A DNA stretch of 64,000 nucleotides from Cristatella mucedo (GCA_009760855.2 WPIO01000036.1:105001-169000), one strand, 5' to 3'; shown: positions 1 through 10,807, counted from the first letter of the stretch. Numbers and translations are program-made. The notes: generated from the letters alone by a model not told the origin.

Positions 1-59
1 GCGTGCGTGCGTGTGTGTAGAGGTGCTCGCATGTCGCTATGTACGTAATAACTCGAAGC

Positions 60-880
60 CTGCGGTGCGAACGCGGCCGCGAGTTGACCGAGAAGGTCGA
101 GGCCGCCGCGGTGCTGCTTCTTCGCAGCAGTACCACGGCTGCTCCGTTTGCAGCTCGGCACGCAGCCGCAAAGCGCAACGCGGCAGCTGCAAGTCGCTCC
201 TGTATGGCTCGGTTGGGTCGCTCCCCGTCGCGCTCTGCCGGCCTGGCGCCTCGCCCCCCCCCCGTCCCTTCCCGCCGCCGAAGCCGCCGCCGCCGCCACC
301 ACCGCCGAGCGAGAGGCTCAGCTAGCGCATCCGGACGGCGCTCGGTCGGGTTCGCTTGCGTCGTTAGGCTTGCTGAGCCCTCGACCGGCGGCTGGCGGCC
401 AATCGACTTGGCCTACGCATCGAGTCGAGCGGTCGCATATCTGCTTTGGCTGCGCACGCGCGCATCGGACTCTGGCGATGGAGCTGGGACGATGTCGAGC
501 CAGTCGGACCCGACAGTCGATGACGAGCGCGGCCTCGTCGCCGACGTCGTCGCCGAGCGCTTCGGAGCGTCACCAAGCGCTCCGACGGAAGACGAAGTCG
601 TCGAGGCACCGCCGCCGCGGCGGCAGCAGCAGCTGCTCAAGCGCCGCAGGCGGGCTAGTTTCTTCCCGCCGGTCGATGTTGAGGACGAAGCGAGAGCGCT
701 CGCACCGACCTGACGCCGATGGCGCCGACCTGCTCGCCCGCCGCGCAAGAATCGCATCGAAGGCTGCTGAGTGGCATGCTCGGCGTGCTGAACATTTGGC
801 CACCTCAAAGTCCGCGAAGACTTTTTCTTTTCCACCGCCACCCGAACTAAGACGGGGAGTGTAGCATTCGACTTGAATTG
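60..880 (+). other. CpG/GC-rich block with an unassigned open frame (possible promoter/first exon)
   Basis: This block is much richer in CG dinucleotides than the rest of the window and has open frames in several phases, as GC-rich DNA often does. The most gene-like frame is 492-713: ATG with A at -3, then 73 codons with an acidic half (DPTVDDERG, TEDEVVEAPPP) and a basic stretch (QQQLLKRRRRASFFPP). I recognise no family. It may be a first exon of an unseen gene, or chance. Confidence 0.3.
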
Positions 881-964
881 TGGCTGACGATATGACGAGG
901 ATGACTGATTCAACCTACGCGATCTACGTAACGCTCCGCTGACAGCTGTCGTATGGGGTCTTTT

Positions 965-1014
965 TTTAGCAGCGCAGCACCTCGTATGTGAAGCGCCTGA
1001 ATACAGATTAAGTT

Positions 1015-1016
<2 letters not shown>
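965..1016 (+). mobile_element. SINE-B 3' fragment running into (AT)n
   Basis: The tail block TATGTGAAGCGCCTGAATA matches the 3' half of the SINE-B copies at 7045 and 29209. It ends directly in the AT microsatellite. Confidence 0.55.
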
Positions 1017-1083
<67 letters not shown>

Positions 1084-1107
1084 CACACACATATATATAT
1101 ATATATA
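1016..1107. repeat. (AT)n microsatellite with short (AC) interruption
   Basis: About 60 bp of pure AT, then a short CA-rich spacer and a second AT run. Protein frames here are only Tyr-Ile repeats. Confidence 0.95.
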
Positions 1108-1111
1108 AGAT

Positions 1112-1201
1112 GTCAAATGAGAGAGGTCAAATGAGAGAGGTCAAATGAGAGAGGTCAAACGAGAGCGGTCAAACGAGAGCGGTCAAACGAGAGTGGTCAA
1201 C
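1112..1201. repeat. 14-bp tandem repeat, about 6.5 units
   Basis: The unit is GTCAAATGAGAGAG. The first three units are nearly identical; later ones carry T-to-C and A-to-C changes (GTCAAACGAGAGCG), so the array diverges from left to right. Confidence 0.9.
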
Positions 1202-1569
1202 GTTAATAAACCGCCGCCGCCGCATTAAATGTTCACTATACCAGATTCGTCATGATGACCGATTGCTTTTACGATCACTCACTGGGACGCTCTGCTAGCA
1301 CTACCAGCCGACAATAATTACAATTTTCTCCGAAGCATTCTTAAATAAAGAAAGCGCTTCTGCAAGACCTCTGGTACTCAAATTGCTTGTTTTTTCAAGC
1401 AAACTAGCAGCAGTTAGTTTAGCTAAGGCATCAGAGTTCGTGCGTGAATGACGAAACCTTAGGCGTTTCGTTGACGTAGACATATCGTGGGCGAAGCAGA
1501 ACGTCGTCCTCGTCAATCGTCGTCCTTCATCTGCTCGACCTTCATCCGACCTTCCCTCACTAGTGGAAT

Positions 1570-2480
1570 CCCACAGCTCGATGGTTAACGAAGACAAAAC
1601 CAAACTCCTACTATTTGGACACACAAAAGGCATACGGCTATGAGACTAAGAAACATTGCTCTTCTAGTAGAAAGATGCTCCGCCGCACGCTCTGCGATTA
1701 CGTGCTCGTAGTTAAGACGTTCTCTTTGATTGTGATAAGGTGAAATTCTTTGCGTTTTATCCGTGTCCAAGATTAGAGATTTGCTGCAGATGAAAGTAGC
1801 TTCGTGTTTCTGTCTAGGCTGGCCTATTGCAATACAACTTGGTGTGATCTACCGAGAAAAGCCATTAAGCTTCTACAGCTTTTCATGACTGTGGCTTAAA
1901 CGTTGGACAGCAAATCCAGGATGTTGAGGCATTAGTCTTTTTGGATGAAGTACCTATGATGGGTGCAAAGCTAGTAAAGAAATCCCGGAGATTAAACAAT
2001 GTATCTCCTTTTCTGAAGCAGCTTCGATAGCTCCCAGTTCATCAACGAATACAGAGCAAACTTCTTAATCTGACCTACTGGGTCCGGCATGGCTCGGCTC
2101 GTTCATACCTAGCTGAAAGTGCCGCACCAGCCTCAACCTCGTCATGCCCGCGTCGTGTCCTCAATGGACAATACATTGCCTGTTCCATTCTCTCGCTTAA
2201 AGTCTGTTGGCAGCAGATTAGTTTTCTTTGCAGGTCCTAGACTGCGAAGCTGTACATGCACAATTATCGTGTGTGTGTGCAGCTTCTCTCCCACAGCTTC
2301 TCTCGTAGCGCATTTTTGCCAGCCGTCCCGAGCTGCGAATTCCACGCTGCCCACTTCCTTGGCTGCCCTCTTGGCTCCGCTATGCATCACTCGTTCTTTT
2401 CGCTGCCTGAGGGCAGACTCTTTTGGCGACCGCGTTTGAAAGCCAAACCAAAAGCCGCACGGGATTGGGGTGCACTATAA
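1570..2480 (+). mobile_element. LINE family II remnant (RT C-terminal part and 3' region)
   Basis: Broken frames encode NEDKTKLLLFG, then a degenerate LPRKAIKLLQL and LVKKSRRLNNVSPFLKQL. These are the thumb/C-terminal blocks of an L2/CR1-type reverse transcriptase. The downstream part (around 2330-2440) resembles 55540-55760 and 60140-60300 on the other strand. It has many frameshifts and stops. Confidence 0.65.
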
Positions 2481-2805
2481 GAAAGTTGAAATCGTCACAC
2501 CCGCGTGACAATTCTGTGTCTTTTCGGTGGACTTGCAAATGGCGGTACATTCAGACATCGAGCTGCATAGTTTGAACGCGACGTTCGTGAGTAAGTGAGT
2601 AAGTGCTCTTAAAGTGCCGTCCGTAAACGCAAGCGGCTGACGTCAAGCGTACATTATGCCGTTGGCGATTTTTCTTTGGACTAAATAAAACTGAACATCA
2701 AATGTACATACAACCACGAAATAAAAGTAACCAGTCGTTTGATTAGCTCGTTATTTAATTACCAATGGAAACTCTGCGGGGATTATGTCCAAGTGGAACG
2801 GAGAA

Positions 2806-4672
2806 ATAATAATAACGATACATTTAATAAAGCGCCCTTAGAGAACTCGATCTCTTTCTAGACGTTTTATATTTGTTTAAAAAAATGAAGAGCCTCAGAC
2901 TGAGGCTGTCAGTCTTAGCAACCGTCTGCCGCCGGCCCGTAAGTCATTTCGCCTGTGCCGTTGTGCTGCGAATTTCACCGCGATGCTTGGCGGATAGAGG
3001 ATTTCCTCAGAGCACTCTATCACTTTCTAAATACTTTTCGTATGCTGTGCCGGAAGCATGATTGGATGGTTAGTAGTTGCATGCTCAATTAACAACAGGA
3101 ATCACATGGTTAGAAGTGACTCGCACAGGGTCAGCATTCAAGTGTGACTAGTGGCAGCATGCACCGTGTCAGCACTCATAAGCAAATTAAGGACAGATCA
3201 CAGACACCCAATAAATGCTGTCATAAATTAGCGTTTTTAGCTTCTTTTAAAATGTGTTCAAGTCAGGGCATATTGTAACGCAAGTCGGAAGTGATTTCCA
3301 AGCTTTTGGAGTAAACTAAAGACATGATCTCCAAAGGATTTGAGGTTTGTACGAGGTATTGGTAAACAGTTAGATTCCAAAAAGCGAGTGGTGCGATGCT
3401 TGGCCTGGTAGGAGAGTAGATCTGGTAGGTAAGCTGGAGTCAAAGAATGAAGGAACCTGAAAGTGAGCAACAAAACCTTGAAGTCGATGCATTGCTTGAC
3501 TGGTAATCAGTGCAGGTCTGCAAGAAGTGGTGTGATGTGGCAACCGCGACGATCACGTCAGACAACCCTAGCTGCAGAGTTTTGCACTAGCTGTAAGCAC
3601 CTGATTGCAGATGTCAGTAGGCCAGCAAGCAGTGAGTTAAAGAAGTCAAGACGGTCTGTCACAAATGCATGGACTAACTTAGATACGGTATCCCTGTCTA
3701 AATAATTCCGAATTTTAGCAATGTTATATAGCTGAAAGTAGGCAGACTTGAACGTGGAGCTGATGTTGTCGTACAACGAAAGGTCAGTTTGGAACATGAG
3801 ACCTAGATTTTGTGCAGATTCAACAGGAGATAAGCTGGCAGAGCCGATTTTGAGCGTTTCCACTCCAATATCTGAATCACAAATGGTTTGCCCATAATTA
3901 GTAATTTGGATTTATATTAATTCAATGTATGCAAATGTGCTGCCATCCATGTGTCGATGTCATCAGTACATGCAACGTATACATATACACGTTTATATAT
4001 CAATGCAATACATGAGTTGAGATAATTCGACGTGCTCGAAGGCTGGGAGGGATCAAAGCAAAGGTACAACTGAGTGTCGCCCGCATATGATGGCACACTA
4101 GGTAAGGTGGTTGCTTTCGCGACCTCGGTCCCGAGGTCGTGGGTTCGATTCCTGCGGTTGGTGATCCTTTGTCGCCACTGCAAGCGGTGGTGATAGCCGT
4201 AAAGGCCCTCTTGTCGCTATACAAAAAGAGGCTGTTTAATCAGCTAGGATTTATTATTTATTTATAGAAGTGAAAGCCTAGATTGTGCTTGGCAATCACA
4301 TCAGCAAGCGGAAGAGTATAAACCGTGAAAATAACAGGACCAAGCACGCAGCCATGTGTTACCCCATATTTCAGAGGTTCCTCGGATGATCTTGGTCCAT
4401 TCACACCAATACTCTGGAATCTCCCACTGAGATAGGACCTGAACCACCATTGCAATGAAGTGCCAGTGATGCCCAAGCGAGATGAGAGGCGCTTAAAAAG
4501 GACTTGGTGATCGATAGTATCAAAAGCTGTAGAACGATCAAGCAAAACAAGCAGAGATATTCTACCCTGGTCTGCATTCCTAGGTAGGTGGTTATACACC
4601 CGAAGCAATGCTGACTCTGTGGAGTGATTAGCTCTAAAACCAGACTAGAACTTACTAGCAAGGTTTGAAGTT
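2806..4672 (-). mobile_element. LINE family I copy, interrupted by a SINE
   Basis: On the - strand, reading from 4672 down, frames encode LLRVYN-like, FDTIDHQVLFKRLSSRLGIT, FRSYLSGRFQSI, FHFY, DTQLYLCFDPSQPSS and HAFVTDRLDFFNSLLAGL, then the 3' UTR and a tail next to AAT repeats at 2806. This is an L2/CR1-like reverse transcriptase. It is 5' truncated, lacks the endonuclease and carries many stops. SINE-A (4088-4264) splits it at FHFYA|DD. Similar 3'-UTR debris continues to about 4830. Confidence 0.85.
4088..4264 (+). mobile_element. SINE-A, tRNA-derived, inserted in a LINE
   Basis: The B box GGTTCGATTCC is a perfect match to the pol III consensus, and an A-box-like TGGCACACTAGG lies upstream. 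The body (GCAAGCGGTGGTGATAGCCG) and 3' end (CTATACAAAAAGAGGCTG, TTAATCAGCTAGGA, AT-rich tail) recur in other copies. Confidence 0.85.
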
Positions 4673-5154
4673 TCGGTTTCCAGTAACGTGCACAGTGTCA
4701 GCAAGCATAACATGGTTGACTTAACAGTCCCAGCTTCAACATACGAATCTGGTGAGTGGTTACATGCGTAGTATCAGCAGGCATAAGCGCACAAAGGATA
4801 AGTCACAAGAACCTAACGAATGTAGGGAGTAATGAGATTACATGTGCTGTCTTTACTTAAAGAGTGAAATGTCGTATGCCATCGAATTTTGCGGGTACAC
4901 GCTTGTAAACTAACAAACAGTAATTTTGAATGTATATTTAAGTAGTGCATGAATGAGTCCATTCCTTCCATAGCGATAAGTTGCCGACGTCGCGCTTATT
5001 TTTAAGCAATTTGATTAGTTTTATTTACTAATTCAACGATGGCACAGCTATGACGATTATCACGTCGTGTCCAGTCAAAAGTAGCGGAGATGATTTAACT
5101 ATTTGAATTTGCAGCTACAATATGCACTTGACTAGTACCAGTAAGGCTTTAGAG

Positions 5155-6604
5155 CTTTAGAGCTAATCACTCCACAGAATCAGCATTGCTTAGGGTGTTC
5201 AACGACCTACTTAGAAATGCGGACATAGGCAGTGTTTCTGCCTTTTTTGCTCGATCTTTTGGCAGCTTTTGAAACTATCGATCACAAAGTACTTCTAGAG
5301 CGCCTTTCATCTCGCCTGGGCATCACTGGCACTGCACTGCAATGGCTCAGGTCCTATCTCAGTTGGTCACTCCAGAGTATTGACGTGAATGGACAAAGAT
5401 CATCTGAGGTCCCTCTGAAATATGGGGTACCTTAGGGCTCTGTGCTAGGTCCGGTTCTTTTCACGGTTTATACTCTCCTTCTTGCTGATGTGATTGCCAA
5501 GCACAATCTAGGCTTTCACTTCTATGCAGATGATAACCAGTTGTACCTTTACTTTGATCTCTCCCGGCCTTCGAGCACCTCAAATTCTCTTAACTTACTA
5601 GCTGCATGTATTGATGACATCCGCACATGGATGGCAGCAAATTTTCTAAGACTAAACGATGATAAAACTAACTTACTAGTTATGGGCAAACCCAGTGTGA
5701 TTCAGAGATTGGAAAGGCTGACTCTCAAAATTGGCTCTGCCAGCATATCTGCTGTAGCATCAGCTCGAAATCTAGGTGTCATATTCCAAAGCGACCTCTC
5801 GTTAGACGACCATATCAGCTCCACAGTCAAATCAGCCTATTTTAAGCTCCATAACATTGCTAAAATTCGGGCTTGTTTAGATAAAGATACCACATCTAAG
5901 TTGGTCCATGTATTCGTGACATCTCGTCTCGACTTCTGCAACTCACTGCTTACTGGCCTACCAGCATGTGCGATCAGGCGATTGCAGCTGGTGCAAAACT
6001 CGGCAGCTAGACTTGTCTGTCGTGAGCGTCGCAGTTGCCACATCACACCACTTCTCACCGACCTGTGCTGGCTACCGGTCAAGCAACGGATCGACTTAAA
6101 GGTTTTGTCGCTCACTTTTAGGTCACTTCATTCTTTGGCTCCGGCCTATCTCGCAGAACTACTACCCCACCAGGCCAAGCATCGTACCACCTGCTTTTCG
6201 GAATCCAACAGTTTACCAATACTTCGTAAAAACCTCAAATCCTTTGGAGACCGTGCATTTAGTTCGTATGCTCCCAAAGCCTGGAACTCCCTCTCGACCT
6301 GCGTCAGAACATCCCCTGACCTGACCACATTTAAAAGGAACTTAAAAACCCATCTATTTAGGACAGCATTTAGTGGGTCCCTGTGATTTGTCCTTCATGT
6401 GTTTATACGTGCCGACACTGTGAATGCTGCCACTAAGCACATTTTCATGCTGTTCCTGTGCATGTCACCCCTAACCATGTTATTCATGGTGTTTATCAAG
6501 CATGATATTACTTACATTCAATCGAGTTTCACTTTGCAGCAAATATAAAGCGCCTAGAAAGAGATTGAGTTCTTTGAGAGCGCTTTATAAAGTGCATTAT
6601 TATT
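5155..6604 (+). mobile_element. LINE family I copy, best preserved RT domain
   Basis: An almost continuous reverse transcriptase runs from FETIDHKVLLERLSSRLGIT through QWLRSYLSWSLQSID, one in-frame stop at 5433-5435, then VLFTVYTLLLADV, FHFYADDNQLYL (YADD catalytic box) and LDFCNSLLTGLPACAIRRLQLVQNSAA in three steps, up to the stop after SGSL at 6386. The 3' UTR ends in AAAGCGCCTAGAAAGAGATT and ATTATT. It is 5' truncated with no endonuclease, so it is dead but useful as the local reference copy. Confidence 0.92.
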
Positions 6605-7044
6605 GAAATATATTAGTTCGTTGTGCATTGAATTATGAAATTGCGGTGAGCTGACAAACGTTAATTAAGAAATTGCCTACTTAAACAGCGGGGAGATTAT
6701 CTCTTCTTGGAAATGATGAAAAAATGGCGAGCGTGAGGCCGGGACGTTCAGTCTTAGCGAGATTTGTTGCGTGTGAGCCTTTGCGCAGATGAGCGCTTGT
6801 ACTCTTGTCCTTTTCCCCCAATTTTAAGATTCACTTTCCCGGCGATTTTTCGCCCATTATTAGTGCCTCTTCCGTTAAGTTGAGCCCGCGGAGGAGTGGC
6901 TCACCGAAGTCACGTCACTGATCGAAGCTCTGCCGTCAAAAATGGTGTTCCGGCTTTTTGGTAAGGTCTTTCGTCGAAGCAAGTCAGAGCGACTATTCAT
7001 CAAATGCTGCGGGCGATTCTCCTTCACCCAAACGATCGAGCGAT
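6605..7044. other. No gene recognised
   Basis: AT-rich then mixed sequence between a LINE tail and SINE-B. I see no conserved exon and no repeat match. Confidence 0.5.
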
Positions 7045-7190
7045 CGTTTGATTCAGCGGTCAAGGTGCTCTCTCCGACCAAGGTCTGGCTGAGGTCGTAG
7101 GCTCGAGCCCCGAGGCATATGTGAAGCGCCTGAATAGAGATCAAGTTCTCTTGGGTCGCTATACAAACGAATTCATTTTTGTATCGCTCT
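7045..7190 (+). mobile_element. SINE-B copy
   Basis: A tRNA-like head with B-box-like GGCTCGAGCCC is followed by TATGTGAAGCGCCTGAATAG and a tail ending GGGTCGCTATACAAA. The A-box region is degenerate. Confidence 0.75.
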
Positions 7191-7639
7191 TTATCTTTGT
7201 ATCCTTCGCAGTGCAGCGTCAGGGCTCCACCCAAATCAGGGTGAGCATCTTTTGTTTTTAAGTCATTTGAGTTTAAAGAGGCTCGCTGGCCTGCCAAAGC
7301 GGATCTTCAATCTCTCTCAAAATGGGGATTAACCATTGGTATAGAGCTGAAGAGAGCTGCGGGCGAATTTCGCAGTGAAGACCTTGACCTTGAGCGATGC
7401 CTCAGAAGGCTTACGTTTAGCGACAATGCACCGAATCGTAGCTTTGTAGGGGCTCGCGGGCGCGCGATGGCGGCGCGATGGCGGCGCGATGAAGAGCGAA
7501 GCCCCCACAAGCGTTGTCGACGACGGCTGTATTATACGATCTAGCAGCCGTCGTGCATGCTGCTCCGGAGCACGAGGCGTTAGGAGAGAGAAGAGAGTGG
7601 ATAGCGTGTGTGCAGGCCGACGCACAGGCAGAAAGTGAA

Positions 7640-7890
7640 TTGCGAGGCAAGGAACGAGTCACGTGCCGGCAAGGAGCGTTCCCGTTGGGCGGACAGAACG
7701 TCGGCTGGGGGCGGAACCACGTGACGGCGATCACACGCCCACAGCTTCGCCCTCGGTTCTCAAGCAGGTGGCCGACCTCTGACCCGAGGCCGGCTTAAGG
7801 AGCCGCCTGGGAGAAGCAGGGGTGGGGGAGGTGCGGCTTCAGGTCAACACTATGGGGTCAACACTATAGTGACCTGTGGCTGAGGAGGCA
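7640..7890 (+). promoter_or_regulatory. SLC66A3 upstream region with E-boxes and hormone-receptor-like half-sites
   Basis: TCACGTG lies at 7659-7665 and CACGTGA at 7718-7724, both the core of the CLEAR/M-box bound by MITF/TFE factors. Closer to the ATG are AGGTCA (7841-7846), GGGTCA (7855-7860) and TGACCT (7870-7875), with the 12-mer GGTCAACACTAT directly repeated. There is no clear TATA box and the surroundings are GC-rich. The motifs are seen; their function is inferred. Confidence 0.4.
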
Positions 7891-7899
7891 GCTTCCGCT

Positions 7900-8075
7900 A
7901 TGGCCGCGCTGACAGACGGTATGAACCACGTTACAGTCGGTTTCATAAGCGAGTGCCTAAGCTGGGCGATAATCGTGATATGCGCCGGACTGAAGTTACC
8001 GCAAATAACCGCACTGCTGGGTGCAAAGAGTGCACGTGGAGTTAGCTTGAACAGCGTTCTTTTGGAGTTCTGGTG
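7900..8075 (+). CDS. SLC66A3: SLC66A3 exon 1
   Basis: Encodes the N-terminus, the first helix and PQ loop 1 (KLPQI, SARGVSL). The donor is GTGAGC right after TG of a split codon (phase 2). Confidence 0.92.
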
Positions 8076-10561
8076 GTGAGCAAGCCCCGTTCCACCGACC
8101 GCCGCCGCCCCCCCCCGGCTCCATCGGCGCTCGCGCGAGCGCATTTCGCTTTTCAGAACTGCGTTCTTTGTGCCCGTTACTGTGTTACTGATGGTGCAGA
8201 GCACTGCTGGGTGGGGCCGTCTGCTGTAGCTCACGGTGGTCAATCTGTTTCGGCTGCCCAGCTGCCTACAGTTGCAGCTAGTAGTAGTAGTAGTAGTATT
8301 AATAGCAGTAATAACGTAATTTTTTTAAAGAATCCTAAGAGAACTCTTGATCTATTTCTAGGAAGTCGCATTCAATATGAATCGCGATGATTGCACGCTT
8401 AGCCGCAGCAGCGGGCATATAAGATTACGTAAGATATTACGCATAGATCGCACGTAAGATTCGCACCGACGAAGCACGTGCTTCCTTTCCAGCAAAGTGC
8501 ACCGAAAGAGATTCATTTCTCGTATTACGCTCCAGTAGCGTCTCGTTGTTATTATTTTGTGCTGTCAGGAGCCGGTGAGTTTTTAGTCTCACTGTAAATG
8601 TAAGGTCAGTCGATAGACGGACGATTAGACTTTAGGTACTGAAAAGGAACTGAAGGTGCACAGGCTCCAAACGATTTGAGAATAGTCACGTGAGCCGAGC
8701 GACGGCGAGTCGGGTGAGCGGGTGGCTGTGCGAGGGGATACCCGAGGGAGAACGCTGTAAACTTCTTTTGTGCATCATCATCATGGATCATTCTGGAAAG
8801 ATCATTCTTGCTATGTATGTAGAAGTTTCTGCAGCTGGCTTTATCTGCAAAGTTTAGTGCACAGTTTCCTGTAATGTATGCGTAGTTGTATTGCTTGTGA
8901 GTTGCATTCTGTCCGTGCCAGGATCTATTTCAAAGTGAATACCGTGGCATGTCCGGTCACTTGATTGCTTCCATATAAGCATGGTCAATGAGTCTTGACA
9001 GGAAGTTGTCTGGATGAGGCTATGCATAATAAAAGGTTTCACTGTGCTTCAGATAGGCTCACTGGAGTAGACACTCGACGGGACCTAGAAGTGTGTCATG
9101 AAAGTGTGACATGTCATGTCCTAGAATGTTAAGTCGATGGGGAGCCGATGCATGTCGGTGAGAAATTGCACTTGCTCTGTTCACAGAACAGATTTGAGCC
9201 GCTAGCTGGCAAGGAAGGTTCTCGTCCTCGGAAATCATCGGCTGCAGGGCAGCCTAAGGAAGCAGCCTCAGAATCAGCTCGCTGTGCTTCGATGTTAGTC
9301 TCACCTGTAAGCCCAGAACAAGCGCGTCGTAAACTTCGGCTGCTTGCTCACGGACCGTCGCGTGTATTGCATGCTTTTGCTTGGGTGATGATACTGGTGT
9401 GTTCCACCGATCTGCCGGAAGTGCTGTCTGTATTGGCCTGTATTCACTTTTGCGTGCCATCGTCTGTGTTCAGAGCATTCAGCCGTACGTTGTTATTGTA
9501 GCTACACCATTAATCTTGCTTACAACGTCAACCGAGGTTACTCTTTGTCAACGTATTTTGAATACGTTCTTCTCGAAATTCAAGGTGCGGCATGCATCAC
9601 GTGAGGCCGAACTTTGCGAGCTGCTGCCTCTCCAGCTCAGCTTTTTGTTTCTGCTTGACTGGCTGCACTTGTAGACGTCGCGATCCTGCTGCTGCTGTTC
9701 TACTATCTGAACACACCGATTGCCGAGATCAGCGCGTACTCGACCGTGTGAGTTGCATGCGAGCCTCGCCTCACTGCGCCGCCGCCAGCGTGCACGAAAG
9801 GAAGCGGCTCAGTGACGTCACAGGTCACGCAGCCTCGCCGGCCTGGCCGGCCATCGATCGATGTGTGTGAGCCTCGGCAGTTGCTCGGGCGCGCCCTCCC
9901 GCCGAAGCCATGCTTGCTCGGAGGCGCAGGCTGACACTGCACGTCGCCGGCTCGATCTCGCGGTTGACACTTGCCGTCCCCCGTTCGTTGCAGGTATTTC
10001 GCCACGGGAGTGCTGGTAGCCGGAGGCTTTCTGCCTGAGCCTGTTATCGTGCTGCTGTTCGTGAGTGCTTCGCCACTGAAGCGCACGCCGCCCCCACCCC
10101 CACCCTACCCCGTGCTCGATTCGCCATGACGCGATGGGCTTTTTTTCTGCACGGTCCTTGCAGAACTTGCTGCTGCCCGTCAACGTAGCCAGCCGATTCA
10201 TCCAGGCCCGGAAGATCGTCGTCAGCCAGGACGCAGGCAGCGTCAGTCCGCTCACGTGGTTCCTGTCCGCTGCCACCGGAGTCGGTAAGCGATCGGTGGC
10301 GATGGCCATGCCAGCGACGCCAGCTGCATGGCACAGCGACCGCTCATGCTTCGCCGACAGCAGTGTTGGCAGCAGCAGCTGAGCGCCTGCACTTTTTGCG
10401 CTCTCTCCGCGGCAGGACGAATCTTCACCACGTACGTCGGTAGTGGCGACGTGAGCATCATGCTAAACATGGCCGTCGGAGCCATGTGCAGCACGTCGCT
10501 TCTGATCGTCGTGCTCATGTACCGAAAGAGCGCCGGCAGCGTCCACGCCAAGTCCAAGTGA
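7900..10561 (+). CDS. SLC66A3: SLC66A3 (PQLC3) homologue, PQ-loop seven-helix membrane protein, six exons
   Basis: The coding exons are 7900-8075, 9502-9584, 9675-9747, 9994-10060, 10164-10284 and 10416-10561. They total 666 nt, or 221 codons plus TGA, and all five introns are GT-AG with matching phases. The protein is hydrophobic throughout. The first PQ loop (KLPQI at residues 32-36, then AKSARGVSL) and the second (residues 143-165, ending SVSPLTW) match the SLC66A3 branch of the PQ-loop/SWEET-like superfamily. Human SLC66A3 is about 200 residues, so this length fits. The second loop reads Ile-Gln where canonical PQ loops have Pro-Gln, as also in vertebrate SLC66A3. Relatives (PQLC2, cystinosin) export amino acids from lysosomes, but the substrate of SLC66A3 is not established. 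The start is the first in-frame ATG after an in-frame TGA at 7870, with G at -3 and +4. Recognition is from memory of the family, not a search. Confidence 0.92.
9502..9584 (+). CDS. SLC66A3: SLC66A3 exon 2
   Basis: The acceptor is TTGTAG. The exon encodes a Tyr-rich segment ending STYFEYVLLEIQ, equivalent to the LTYLEYPILIAQ segment of vertebrate proteins. The donor is GTGCGG, phase 1. It is only 83 nt and was found by matching phase and family pattern. Confidence 0.85.
9675..9747 (+). CDS. SLC66A3: SLC66A3 exon 3
   Basis: Encodes the helix DVAILLLLFYYLN, corresponding to the DVILLLC helix of the family. The acceptor is TTGTAG and the donor GTGAGT; the final GT dinucleotide completes Val with the next exon. 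Confidence 0.9.
9994..10060 (+). CDS. SLC66A3: SLC66A3 exon 4
   Basis: Encodes one hydrophobic helix (YFATGVLVAGGFLP, then EPVIVLLF). It has a pyrimidine-rich acceptor ending TTGCAG and a consensus GTGAGT donor in phase 0. Confidence 0.9.
10164..10284 (+). CDS. SLC66A3: SLC66A3 exon 5 (second PQ loop)
   Basis: Encodes NLLLPVNVASRFIQ and then the hallmark SQDAGSVSPLTWFLS. This is the second PQ-loop motif, with Pro of the PQ pair replaced by Ile. The donor is GTAAGC, phase 1. Confidence 0.93.
10416..10561 (+). CDS. SLC66A3: SLC66A3 exon 6 with stop
   Basis: Encodes RIFTTYV and the last helix, then a short basic tail ending in Lys before TGA. The basic cytosolic end (YRKSAGSVHAKSK) resembles the vertebrate tail RYRK. 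Confidence 0.92.
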
Positions 10562-10807
10562 CTCGCGCCCCGCCGCGCCGACCGAGCCACTGCAGAGTAG
10601 CTCAGGCCGCTGGCAGCTGCCACTGGACAGCTGCCAGCTGCCACCGAGCAGTTGCTTCTGGCCAGCTTCTCTCTGCCTGCTGCTGCTGCTGCTGCTGCTG
10701 CCACCTCGTGCAGTCATGTTGGCTGATGCATGCATATGCAGCTGTGGGACGGTGGTATGTGCTGTCCCTGTTTAGTTAATTTGTGGGTTTGGTCGATGGC
10801 TGCCGCC

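Noticed and set aside
413-1116. Tyr-Ile repeat frames across 900-1116
   Set aside because: Translation of the (AT)n tract; no start context or family match.
4088-4264. A functional tRNA gene from good A/B boxes (also 27700-27880, 29209, 55378)
   Set aside because: No paired acceptor stem or proper anticodon arm, and the same sequence recurs with SINE bodies and 3' tails.
5442-6386. Longest frame in the window (314 codons) as a host gene
   Set aside because: It is a 5'-truncated LINE reverse transcriptase with an upstream stop, repeated many times in the window.
9148-9501. 117-codon frame within SLC66A3 intron 1
   Set aside because: It ends at the exon 2 acceptor and has no homology; the real exon 2 reads in another frame.
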